A stretch of 7,656 nucleotides of DNA from Halobacteriales archaeon (GCA_007118075.1 SKSH01000222.1:1-7656), one strand, 5' to 3'. Positions 1-5,855 are shown, counted from the stretch's first letter. The notes: generated from the sequence alone by a model not told the origin. A program made the numbers and translations.

Positions 1-471
1 GTGGCGTTGGTCTCCTTGCATCAACGAGGATTATACCCTGGTACGGGCACACTGCATAGCGAACAACACGATAGAGTGTTGAACGTTCCACTACCGAACG
101 ACCTCGATGATGCTGCCTATCTAACCGCCTTCGATGAGACGGTCGTTCCCGCGATGCGCAGCTTCGACCCCGAGGTCATCCTCGTCTCCTGTGGATTCGA
201 TGCTCACGTCCGAGACGTGCTCGCGAGCCAGCGACTTTCCACCGACGGTTTCGGCCTGCTCGCCGATGCAACACGGACCCTCGCAACCGACCTCCATGCT
301 GGTGTTGGATTCGTCCTCGAGGGGGGCTACGCACTCGATGTCATCGGTAACTGTGCACGAGCGGTGGTCGATGCCTTCTCCGGTCAGGCACCCACACGAC
401 CCGATAGCTCGGAGAACGACCGCCTTCGTCGATCACTCGACCAGCTGGCCACGCACGCATTGCTCAGCTGA
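1..471 (+). CDS. Histone deacetylase family protein, C-terminal part (5' end outside window)
   Basis: This is the C-terminal 156 residues of a zinc-dependent deacetylase of the HDAC/AcuC superfamily, which removes acetyl groups from lysine side chains in the cytoplasm. The family normally runs to about 300-380 residues, so the N-terminal half with the His-His and Asp-x-His zinc/charge-relay motifs lies upstream. The GTG at base 1 is an internal valine, not a start. Visible motifs are SLHQ followed by YPGTG (about residues 5-16), NVPLP (28-32), CGFDAH (64-69) with Asp67 as the expected zinc ligand, and LEGGY (106-110) with Tyr110 as the expected catalytic tyrosine. All residues expected in this half are present. 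The glycine-rich stretch that usually follows YPGTG is shortened and has lost its glycines (TLHSEQHDRVL). The gene converges on cca, with 54 bp between stops and no clear T-rich terminator. The family assignment is firm; the substrate is unknown. Confidence 0.9.
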   Translation: MALVSLHQRGLYPGTGTLHSEQHDRVLNVPLPNDLDDAAYLTAFDETVVPAMRSFDPEVILVSCGFDAHVRDVLASQRLSTDGFGLLADATRTLATDLHAGVGFVLEGGYALDVIGNCARAVVDAFSGQAPTRPDSSENDRLRRSLDQLATHALLS

Positions 472-525
472 GTCATCCGTTCCAACGAGAACAGTTGAAT
501 TCGGGGGTAACGTCAAGACGAGCAG

Positions 526-1884
526 TCAGGGTATTGGCTCGAAATATGCCGATAACTCCTCACCGAATGACGGAAGCAATTCGATGAGATCCTCGTCGAT
601 GAGGACATCGTAGCCCGATTCGAGCACCGGTTCGAGCTGATCACCGATGCGGACATCGAAGAGTCGATCGCTCGCGAGGAAGGCTCGAGGGGTACGGATC
701 GTCCGCTCGCGTTCGATGACGTACCGGTCACCCTCGATGAACGGCCCATACACCGCTTCTTCCCCACGATACGTCTCAAGGAAACGTTCTGCATGCGCTT
801 TGAAGGCCAACGGTGGACCCTCGTGGCGTTCGATTCGAGACAGCTTCGGAACCGCACATTCGAACAAGAGGGCGAGACGATTATCGGTGGCTAGGGTAGC
901 GGTTCTGAGCACGTCGAATCCTCGGCGGTCGAGTTCACCGCTGATACCAGCTCGCGTCTTCCGGAGCTGTGGCCAGAGTTGATCATCAACGAGGTCTGGA
1001 CGGTCGAAGATGAGAGCTATCAATTCACCGCCCCTCGTCTCAATCTCGTCGATGAGCTCTGCATCAGACAGAGGAGAACGTACTGGTAAGGTGAAGGTAT
1101 CAGATGCTGGTTCGTCGAGGAAGGCACGGGCATAATGCTGGACGCGGGCGAGCTGAGATGCCGCTGTTACCGCAGCAACGTTCCGGTTGGGATCGGTCGG
1201 GTCGATCACGACGAGTGGATCATCGAACGAGCTGGCAGCATGATCTTTTAAATCATACTGAACGGGGGGTTGCCAGTCGACAATCTCCTCCAATAGCGGA
1301 CGGATGCCGTCGTGTTCGAGGATCAAAAGCTCAAGAAGGTACCCACCGAATCCGCAGGTGCGAAGATTGCTCCCGTATGCATCGATGTTCGTCAGCAGGT
1401 GTTTGGCGATGCGGACGTCAATCGTGAGTTCCTCATCGAGACGGTCACCGACATACTCGTTGTGAAAGGGTGTTCGATCGACTGCAGTCTCTGCCAATGA
1501 TGCATCTTCCACAGCCACACATGGCACGATATCGACGTCGAATTCATCGTATGTGCCGGCGATGTACGGGTGTTCAGCATAATTCGCTTTGCCATCGTCA
1601 AGGACCGCTCGGCCGACACTGAGCCCTCCGTCAGTCAACTTCTCACGATCAGTTCCATTGGGAAAGCGGACGAAGATGTCAATGTCGCGATCGCCTGACA
1701 ACCACGTGCCCCTCGCCGTCGAGCCGACATGTAACACCGTTGCCTCGATGCCAAGGTCAGCGATCGCTGCTTCGGTTCGCTCGATTAACTCGGCCACCGC
1801 CAACCACATCGCCTCTCGCTCGGCATCGGTAGGTGTCGTGACGGCTGCCAAATTGGCGAGTACCGTATCGACGGCGTCACTCAT
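526..1884 (-). CDS. cca: CCA tRNA nucleotidyltransferase, archaeal class I
   Basis: This enzyme adds or repairs the 3'-terminal CCA of tRNAs from CTP and ATP without a nucleic-acid template. It has 452 residues, the usual size for archaeal class I enzymes. The nucleotidyltransferase signature GSTARGTWLSGDRDID spans residues 54-69. Asp67 and Asp69 take the place of the metal-binding Glu/Asp pair of the Archaeoglobus enzyme. The third carboxylate is Asp118 in DVDIVPC. AEHPYIAG (103-110) and AVDRTPFHNEYV (134-145) are further archaeal CCA signatures, followed by the central and tail domains. The ATG at 1884 gives a full-length N-terminus. No strong Shine-Dalgarno is seen. A weak TATA-like ACTAAC on the minus strand (1917-1912), about 33 nt before the ATG, would suit a nearly leaderless mRNA. 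Both tRNA genes in this window lack an encoded CCA and so depend on this activity. Confidence 0.97.
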   Translation of the reverse strand: MSDAVDTVLANLAAVTTPTDAEREAMWLAVAELIERTEAAIADLGIEATVLHVGSTARGTWLSGDRDIDIFVRFPNGTDREKLTDGGLSVGRAVLDDGKANYAEHPYIAGTYDEFDVDIVPCVAVEDASLAETAVDRTPFHNEYVGDRLDEELTIDVRIAKHLLTNIDAYGSNLRTCGFGGYLLELLILEHDGIRPLLEEIVDWQPPVQYDLKDHAASSFDDPLVVIDPTDPNRNVAAVTAASQLARVQHYARAFLDEPASDTFTLPVRSPLSDAELIDEIETRGGELIALIFDRPDLVDDQLWPQLRKTRAGISGELDRRGFDVLRTATLATDNRLALLFECAVPKLSRIERHEGPPLAFKAHAERFLETYRGEEAVYGPFIEGDRYVIERERTIRTPRAFLASDRLFDVRIGDQLEPVLESGYDVLIDEDLIELLPSFGEELSAYFEPIP

Positions 1885-1959
1885 CCTGACGGATCATTCA
1901 CCCGGCTCGGTGTTAGTCGAATCGGTTGCTAAGGTGACTGAGGATGGCCGCCATACCGG

Positions 1960-1973
1960 TGATTCTCAAATCA
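1960..1973. repeat. Small perfect inverted repeat upstream of cca
   Basis: TGATT-CTCA-AATCA is a perfect 5-bp inverted repeat around a 4-nt centre. It lies in the 131-bp spacer between the lipoprotein stop and the cca start, about 76-89 nt before the cca ATG. It could be an operator for cca or a small hairpin in the 3' UTR of the lipoprotein mRNA. An arm of this size can occur by chance. The same spacer also holds GATCGGT twice (1986-1992 and 1997-2003), 11 bp apart. Confidence 0.2.
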
Positions 1974-2015
1974 ATGGGCGTACGTGATCGGTAACGGATC
2001 GGTGCTCGTCTATCG

Positions 2016-2708
2016 CTACCTTTCGTGCTCGACTGCGGCGAACAAGGTGTAGATGTGCTCTCGTTCATCATCGAGGACGCTTGGGTGGCCCCCGATACCG
2101 ATGATGAAATCGTCACCCGACTCGACTGCAGCTGCGATATGCAGGGTGAGATCGATGGTCATCCCCGCCGAAAGCAACTCAGCTCTCGTCTCGAACTCGG
2201 CGACATCGGTCGTCTGACCGGCCAGCGTCGCCTCGGTCTCATCTACCTGCTCAAGATCCTCAAAATCCTCGTAATGGTCCTGGAGCATATCTGCAATCTC
2301 GCGGGGACTCATGTCGCCAACGGGATTGAAAGTCTGACCGAGCACGTCAACCTGCGGTGTGCTCAGTGCGGTGAACACGGCAGCTTGCACCCGCTCTTCG
2401 AGGATGACATCGAGCGGACCGAGGTCGAGCGCCCTGTCATACTCCGAAAGCCAGTTGGTTACCTCGACGTCCTGGCTCTGTCCGGCCGCCTCGAACGTCT
2501 CGGTGACGGTCATCTCGCCGATCTCATGCTCCTCGTAACCCGTCTCCTCGAGGACATTCGTGGGAACCGATGCTGGCTTTGCTTCGAATCTGAGGGGGTC
2601 ATCACCGACAAACGGAATCATATCCAGACAGCCAGCCAGTGCACTTGCGGCTGTTACACCGGCGGCCCCAAGGCAGGCTCGGCGAGTTATCGGCTCTGGA
2701 GTGGTCAT
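2016..2708 (-). CDS. Tat-exported lipoprotein, DUF6517-like haloarchaeal family
   Basis: This is a predicted surface lipoprotein of 230 residues. The N-terminus has a twin-arginine motif (TRRACLG, Arg9-Arg10), a short hydrophobic Ala/Gly-rich core, and a lipobox LAGC with Cys27 as the likely lipidated residue. It should therefore be exported folded through Tat and anchored outside the membrane by lipid, as is common in haloarchaea. The mature part begins with an acidic linker, then a region containing PASVP and ETGYEEHEI, which resembles the haloarchaeal family catalogued as DUF6517. That family name is from recall. No catalytic motif is visible and the function is unknown. The ATG lies 5 nt after the stop of the upstream small ORF with no clear Shine-Dalgarno. 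The only strong promoter-like element is upstream of that small ORF, so co-transcription and coupled translation are likely. Confidence 0.85.
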   Translation of the reverse strand: MTTPEPITRRACLGAAGVTAASALAGCLDMIPFVGDDPLRFEAKPASVPTNVLEETGYEEHEIGEMTVTETFEAAGQSQDVEVTNWLSEYDRALDLGPLDVILEERVQAAVFTALSTPQVDVLGQTFNPVGDMSPREIADMLQDHYEDFEDLEQVDETEATLAGQTTDVAEFETRAELLSAGMTIDLTLHIAAAVESGDDFIIGIGGHPSVLDDEREHIYTLFAAVEHER

Positions 2709-2713
2709 AGAAT

Positions 2714-2935
2714 CTATAATACGGCCAGTGCCGTAATGAAGTCCACACTTTCAGTAAGTGATGGTGCAATCCCATTGATCACGTCCGCCAGCCCCGAACC
2801 GATGTTGCTGATGAAGCCATCAACTGCTGTGTGGATGTCGGAGACAAATTCAGGTACCTGTTCGGGGAGTGTCTCCGGTGGTCCCTGTCGGCTACTCTCA
2901 ATTGATGCATCCGTTGCGTTTTCATTCGGTGACAT
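2714..2935 (-). CDS. Small acidic protein, hypothetical, first gene of the lipoprotein unit
   Basis: This 73-residue ORF is of no family I recognise. The N-terminal 30 residues are hydrophilic and rich in Asn, Ser, Glu and Pro. From about residue 31 to the end the pattern is amphipathic to hydrophobic, with regularly spaced Val/Ile/Phe/Leu and small residues (for example VDGFISNIGSG and LADVINGIA), ending in ALAVL. There is no Cys, so it is not one of the small zinc-finger proteins common in haloarchaea, and no Tat or Sec signal is seen. Support for it being real is positional. A TTTATC box sits 33 nt before the ATG, which would give a leaderless transcript, and its stop is 5 nt before the co-directional lipoprotein ATG. 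The C-terminal half might bind membrane or a partner. It could still be a chance ORF within a leader. Confidence 0.55.
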   Translation of the reverse strand: MSPNENATDASIESSRQGPPETLPEQVPEFVSDIHTAVDGFISNIGSGLADVINGIAPSLTESVDFITALAVL

Positions 2936-2960
2936 CGCGATCGAATCCTGGTCAATCCCG

Positions 2961-2980
2961 CAGATAAAGGGGTGAAATCG
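2961..2980 (-). promoter_or_regulatory. Putative TATA/BRE promoter for the small ORF-lipoprotein unit
   Basis: Read on the minus strand, CACCCC is followed by TTTATC (2968-2963), a good match to the haloarchaeal TTTAWW box. The first T lies 33 nt before the ATG at 2935, so transcription would start within a few bases of the start codon, as in leaderless haloarchaeal genes. The BRE part is weak. Confidence 0.45.
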
Positions 2981-3120
2981 TTAGTCCGTGTTACCGAGGT
3001 TTGCCGTTATTTTCTCCCATTTGTGGCCGAGTTACCGTGATGACCTTCAGCATGGCAGGCGATCGGGGCCTATGAGCCGAATTGGCAACTCGTTTGCGGT
3101 GGTGCGCAAAGCGGGGGGAA

Positions 3121-3136
3121 ACGAAACCCATTTTTC
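3121..3136 (+). promoter_or_regulatory. Putative tRNA-Asn promoter (GAAANNCATT motif)
   Basis: CGAAACC-CATTTTT forms a BRE-like purine element (GAAA from 3123) followed by a T-rich box (3131-3135). The T tract is 28-32 nt before the tRNA 5' end, so transcription would begin a few bases before the mature tRNA. The same GAAA-NN-CATT arrangement recurs before the second tRNA at almost the same distance (40 versus 38 nt), which strengthens the call. Confidence 0.5.
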
Positions 3137-3162
3137 GGGGTATCGGGTAGAGACGATGCAGA

Positions 3163-3235
3163 GCCGCCATAGCTCAGTTGGTAGAGCACCTGGTTGTTAC
3201 CCAGGTTGTCCCAGGTTCGAGTCCTGGTGGCGGCG
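3163..3235 (+). tRNA. tRNA-Asn (anticodon GTT)
   Basis: A complete 73-nt cloverleaf. The acceptor stem GCCGCCA (3163-3169) pairs with TGGCGGC (3228-3234) and the discriminator is G3235. The D stem GCTC/GAGC encloses an 8-nt loop. The anticodon stem CCTGG/CCAGG carries the loop TTGTTAC with anticodon GTT at 3196-3198, reading AAC and AAU as Asn. The T stem CCAGG/CCTGG encloses TTCGAGT. No intron is present. No CCA is encoded after the discriminator (CTTTG follows), so the end must be added by the CCA enzyme, whose gene lies in this window. Confidence 0.97.
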
Positions 3236-3349
3236 CTTTGTAGATTGGTGTCGAATCGACCTCGAGCGGTGCTACATCGGGGTCAGTCTTCACGCAGAGG
3301 GCATCGGTCATCGTTGAAGCAGTTGTATTAGTGACCACTCTCTCACGTA

Positions 3350-3362
3350 GGAAAGACATTAG
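3350..3362 (+). promoter_or_regulatory. Putative tRNA-Ile2 promoter (GAAANNCATT motif)
   Basis: GGAAAGACATTAG has a GAAA element (3351-3354) followed by an ATTAG TATA-like box centred near 3360. It lies 38 nt (start of GAAA) before the mature tRNA 5' end, matching the layout upstream of tRNA-Asn. The expected start would be about 3 nt before the tRNA. Two separate promoters would mean that the two tRNAs, 153 bp apart, are transcribed independently. Confidence 0.45.
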
Positions 3363-3388
3363 GTGAACCGTCTTCGTACAGTTCGGTA

Positions 3389-3463
3389 GGGCCGGTAGCT
3401 TAGTCTGGTCAGAGCGCTCCGCTCATAACGGAGTGGTCCTCGGTTCAAATCCGAGTCGGCCCA
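3389..3463 (+). tRNA. tRNA with anticodon CAT, assigned tRNA-Ile2 (AUA decoder)
   Basis: A complete 75-nt cloverleaf. The acceptor stem GGGCCGG (3389-3395) pairs with TCGGCCC (3456-3462), including one G-U pair, and the discriminator is A3463. The anticodon stem CTCCG/CGGAG carries the loop CTCATAA with CAT at 3424-3426. No CCA is encoded. A CAT anticodon could mean initiator Met, elongator Met or Ile2. It lacks the GGG/CCC anticodon-stem pairs and the A1-U72 end of archaeal initiators. It has no intron, whereas the haloarchaeal elongator tRNA-Met gene described in Haloferax has one. It also has C4-G69 and C5-G68, pairs used by the bacterial Ile2-modifying enzyme TilS. It lies 122 bp before tiaS, whose product acts on tRNA-Ile2. 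Together these favour Ile2: C34 would become agmatidine and read AUA. Elongator Met is the main alternative. Confidence 0.85.
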
Positions 3464-3476
3464 TCAATCGAACCGT

Positions 3477-3540
3477 TCGCGTGGAACTTTACATCGAAAC
3501 GCGAGGATTCCATCACCGATGTTGCTGTATCGAGGATTCC
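3477..3540. repeat. Inverted repeat plus 10-bp direct repeat between tRNA-Ile2 and tiaS
   Basis: TCGCGT (3477-3482) and ACGCGA (3499-3504) form a 6-bp inverted repeat around a 16-nt segment that contains a TATA-like CTTTACAT (3487-3494). Overlapping its right arm, CGAGGATTCC occurs at 3502-3511 and again at 3531-3540, an exact 10-bp direct repeat spaced 29 bp apart. The set ends 45 bp before the tiaS start codon. It could be an operator with two sites, or the tRNA 3' processing/termination region. No protein is known to me to bind this motif. Confidence 0.35.
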
Positions 3541-3551
3541 TGATGAAGGCA

Positions 3552-3562
3552 ACCGATTTACC
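3552..3562 (+). promoter_or_regulatory. Putative tiaS promoter
   Basis: ACCGA followed by TTTACC (3557-3562) resembles a BRE plus TATA box. The first T is 29 nt before the GTG start at 3586, so transcription would start at or next to the start codon, giving a leaderless mRNA. This also supports choosing GTG 3586 as the start. A second TATA-like element, CTTTACAT at 3487, could be an alternative further upstream. Confidence 0.4.
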
Positions 3563-3585
3563 GATACCCACCTAGATCAACTACC

Positions 3586-4878
3586 GTGACGATCGTCGCG
3601 ATCGACGATACCGACTCCCGCACCGAGGGGATGTGCACGACGTATGTAGCGACGCTTCTCGCTGAGGCACTCGAAGAAGAGGGGTACTCGATCGAACGGG
3701 CTCTCCTCATCCGGTTGAATCCAGCCATCGAACGGAAAACGAGGGGGAATGCCGCGCTCGCATTACATGCTGATGCTCCAATGGAATCAGCGATGGATCT
3801 AGCGCATGAGATAGTCGAACGATATAGTGAGACATCCGATGAACTGACTTCTCCTGGAATCGTCGCAGCCGATACGTCGTCAAATACTCTTCCAAAACCG
3901 ATCTTGCGATTCTCGTTGGACGCCATTCGGCACGTCCACTCGTTGAACAAGACACTCGATCTATTGGACCGATCCGGGTTGACGCATGCCGCCGTCACTG
4001 ACGATGAAGGGTTTGGTCGAATCGGAGCCCTCGCCGCCGTCGGAGCCTGGGGTGCCTTCGACGATTGGACCTACGAGCACCTCACCTATCGGAAACTCGA
4101 TCGGTGTGGCTCACCACGCGAGGTTGACCATGATTCGGTCTTCGATGCCGCTGATACCACCTATCCGGCGGTCTGGGATACGGTCGACCCGGTAGAGGGT
4201 GAGGTCGTTTGTATTCCCAACGCGCCGGGCCCGGTCCTTTATGGTATCAGGGGTGACGATCCAGATGCCTGTGAATCCGTCGCCGATGCCATCAACAGTG
4301 AGCCAGTCGACCGGTCGAGGACATTCATCACCAACCAGGGAACCGATGCCCACCTCGATCGTGGTACGATCGGATCGCTTCGCGAAGGTGCGGGATACCT
4401 CGTCGATGGCATCATCACGAGTGAACCGACCACCATACAGGGAGGGCATGTTTTTTTTGAACTCCGCAGCGTTGCGGCTACGGAGAAGTCCATCGATTGT
4501 GTCGCGTTCGAGCCGACCAAACGTTTTCGAGCGTATGTCCTGAAATTGCAACCTGGTGATCGACTCACCGTTGCAGGAGAACATGAAGGAGGGACGATCA
4601 AGCTCGAGAAATTCGCGATCAGGGAACTCGTCCAGACCGAGTGGGTGAATCCGACCTGCCCCGAATGTGATAGACGGATGGAATCAGCCGGTCGCGAGCA
4701 GGGATATCGCTGTCGCACCTGTGAGCGGACACATCCATCGAAGGTTGAACGGCCAATCGACCGTTCGCTTGAGCGTGGATGGTATGAGGTACCACCGGTC
4801 GCCCGTCGTCATATCGCCAAGCCGCTCATACGTGGCGGCTTCGATGCGCCGATCCATCCAGAGACAGAGCGGAGTTAG
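3586..4878 (+). CDS. tiaS: tRNA(Ile2) 2-agmatinylcytidine synthetase
   Basis: TiaS uses ATP and agmatine to convert C34 of tRNA-Ile2 to agmatidine, so the CAU anticodon reads AUA and is charged with isoleucine. The protein has 430 residues. The kinase-like domain opens with AIDDTDS (5-11) and GMCTTY (15-20). Thr18 lies in the CTT motif reported to be autophosphorylated in the Archaeoglobus enzyme. It continues with RLNPAIERKTRGN (43-55) and GFGRIGALAAVG (142-153). NQGTDAHL (250-257) is a family hallmark. An OB-fold-like region covers about 268-345, then a zinc ribbon with Cys358, Cys361, Cys376 and Cys379, and the conserved tail RGWYEVPPVARRHIAKPL. The start is GTG, chosen because IDDTD must be near the N-terminus and a TATA-like box lies 29 nt upstream. 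The gene follows tRNA-Ile2 and overlaps the convergent dys gene by 4 bp. Three of its own Ile codons are ATA (residues 76, 284 and 415). Confidence 0.97.
   Translation: MTIVAIDDTDSRTEGMCTTYVATLLAEALEEEGYSIERALLIRLNPAIERKTRGNAALALHADAPMESAMDLAHEIVERYSETSDELTSPGIVAADTSSNTLPKPILRFSLDAIRHVHSLNKTLDLLDRSGLTHAAVTDDEGFGRIGALAAVGAWGAFDDWTYEHLTYRKLDRCGSPREVDHDSVFDAADTTYPAVWDTVDPVEGEVVCIPNAPGPVLYGIRGDDPDACESVADAINSEPVDRSRTFITNQGTDAHLDRGTIGSLREGAGYLVDGIITSEPTTIQGGHVFFELRSVAATEKSIDCVAFEPTKRFRAYVLKLQPGDRLTVAGEHEGGTIKLEKFAIRELVQTEWVNPTCPECDRRMESAGREQGYRCRTCERTHPSKVERPIDRSLERGWYEVPPVARRHIAKPLIRGGFDAPIHPETERS
4451..4458 (+). other. T8 tract inside tiaS
   Basis: Eight consecutive T residues on the sense strand encode part of Val-Phe-Phe (residues 289-291) in the OB-fold-like region. 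The reading frame is intact through it. In euryarchaea, U-tracts in the transcript promote termination, and long homopolymers allow slippage. It is the longest T run I see in the window. It may simply be the Phe codons chosen here (TTT TTT). Confidence 0.35.
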
Positions 4879-5855
4879 GGCTCGAGTTTGAACGCTGCGG
4901 CGACGAGGAGCGGGAACACGAGTGTCGCCTCGGCCTGTACCTGTGTGTAGTTCTTCTCAGCTTCCTTGATCTTGCCCCACGAGACAGCCTCATTCGGTGG
5001 CGCTCCTGAGAGCGATCCATCCCCCTCCATCCCCGTGGAGATGTAGACCGCGTAGTCAGCACCACCTCTGAAGAGGTTCGTCATGATGGCATGATGCTTG
5101 GGTACCCCACCGCCAACGACGATCAAACCGGTCGTCTCAGCCGCCAATCCCTCGTCGATCAATGCTCGATAATCCTCGGTAATCTCAAGGCCGACCTCGT
5201 CATCGACGTTCTGCTGGTAGAAGTAGAGGAAGTTACCGATCTCTGCATCGGTAATAGCTGGACAATACACCGGGACATCATGTTGCGCCGCCTGATAGAG
5301 GAATGAATCCTCATCGTCAAGGGACACCCCAAGTTCCCGTGAGAACTCAAGTGGCGTTCGAATGGATTCGTCCGAGAAGAACTCACCGAAAAACTCGTTT
5401 AGATACGATTCCAGCCATACGTACCGATCAGAGGGGACAAAGATGTTCCCAAGCCGATTGATCCCCCGTTGGCGCAATTCTGCTTCATCAGCCTGCCAAC
5501 GTCCCATCTTGAACGGCTTCTCGGTCTTGATGACGTCCTCTGCGATCGATCCGGAGGTCGTGATAATCGAATCGATGAACCCGGCGCGTACCAGGTACGC
5601 GACAGTCTCTCTAAGTCCACAAGAGATGATATTGGAGGTGAATGTGAGGTAGATGTGTGACTCCTCCTCGCGCATCTGCCCGACGATCTCGATCGCCTCA
5701 TTGAGATGGGTCGCTTGAAATCCGGTAGTCGCATAGCTCTCAAGGAGCGATTGAAAATCGAACTCCCCTCGGAAATCATATCCCTTCACATCAGGGGTAT
5801 CGAGGTTCTCGTCTGTCCCTGGGACGACCGATTCCCTCGCCTCATCGATATCCAT
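4875..5855 (-). CDS. dys: Deoxyhypusine synthase
   Basis: This enzyme transfers an aminobutyl group to a lysine of translation factor aIF5A, the first step of hypusine formation, in an NAD-dependent reaction. The protein has 326 residues, normal for archaea. TSNIISCGLRETV (73-85) and TTSGSIAEDVIK (99-110) fit the NAD/substrate-binding region; the usual TTAGG is TTSGS here. GINRLGNIFVP (131-141) and YCPAITDAEIG (197-207) follow. GGGVPKHH (248-255) carries Lys253, equivalent to the lysine that forms the enzyme-imine intermediate in the human enzyme. ADYAVYISTGMEGDGSLSGA and EAVSWGK complete the active site, so a true synthase is likely rather than a lysine-less paralog. The ATG at 5855 gives a natural N-terminus. 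A weak TATA-like element (minus strand, about 5890-5883) suggests a short leader. The stop TAA overlaps the tiaS stop TAG tail to tail. Haloarchaea appear to use an agmatine-derived donor (recalled literature). Confidence 0.96.
   Translation of the reverse strand: MDIDEARESVVPGTDENLDTPDVKGYDFRGEFDFQSLLESYATTGFQATHLNEAIEIVGQMREEESHIYLTFTSNIISCGLRETVAYLVRAGFIDSIITTSGSIAEDVIKTEKPFKMGRWQADEAELRQRGINRLGNIFVPSDRYVWLESYLNEFFGEFFSDESIRTPLEFSRELGVSLDDEDSFLYQAAQHDVPVYCPAITDAEIGNFLYFYQQNVDDEVGLEITEDYRALIDEGLAAETTGLIVVGGGVPKHHAIMTNLFRGGADYAVYISTGMEGDGSLSGAPPNEAVSWGKIKEAEKNYTQVQAEATLVFPLLVAAAFKLEP

Noticed and set aside
1..471. HDAC-family fragment as an acetylpolyamine deacetylase, which would fit the agmatine/polyamine theme
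   Set aside because: The polyamine deacetylase HDAC10 has a gatekeeper Glu in its DPEG motif. The aligned residue here is Leu74 (RDVLA), as in ordinary lysine deacetylases, so nothing in the sequence supports a polyamine substrate.
472..525. Search for a bidirectional terminator between the HDAC-family gene and cca
   Set aside because: The 54-bp convergent spacer shows no T-rich tract or stable hairpin on either strand, so no terminator feature was called.
2025..2975. A 316-codon plus-strand ORF across the lipoprotein and small-ORF region
   Set aside because: It is antisense to a gene with a clear Tat signal, lipobox and family resemblance. Its own translation shows no domain and is rich in Cys and Arg, unlike the acidic real proteins here.
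3174..3359. Minus-strand 61-codon ORF across tRNA-Asn
   Set aside because: It lies antisense to a complete tRNA gene, and part of its translation is simply the tRNA sequence read as protein. Such phantom ORFs are common annotation artefacts.
3424..3426. CAT-anticodon tRNA as initiator tRNA-Met
   Set aside because: The anticodon stem is CTCCG/CGGAG, without the three G-C pairs typical of initiators, and the acceptor end is a G1-C72 pair.
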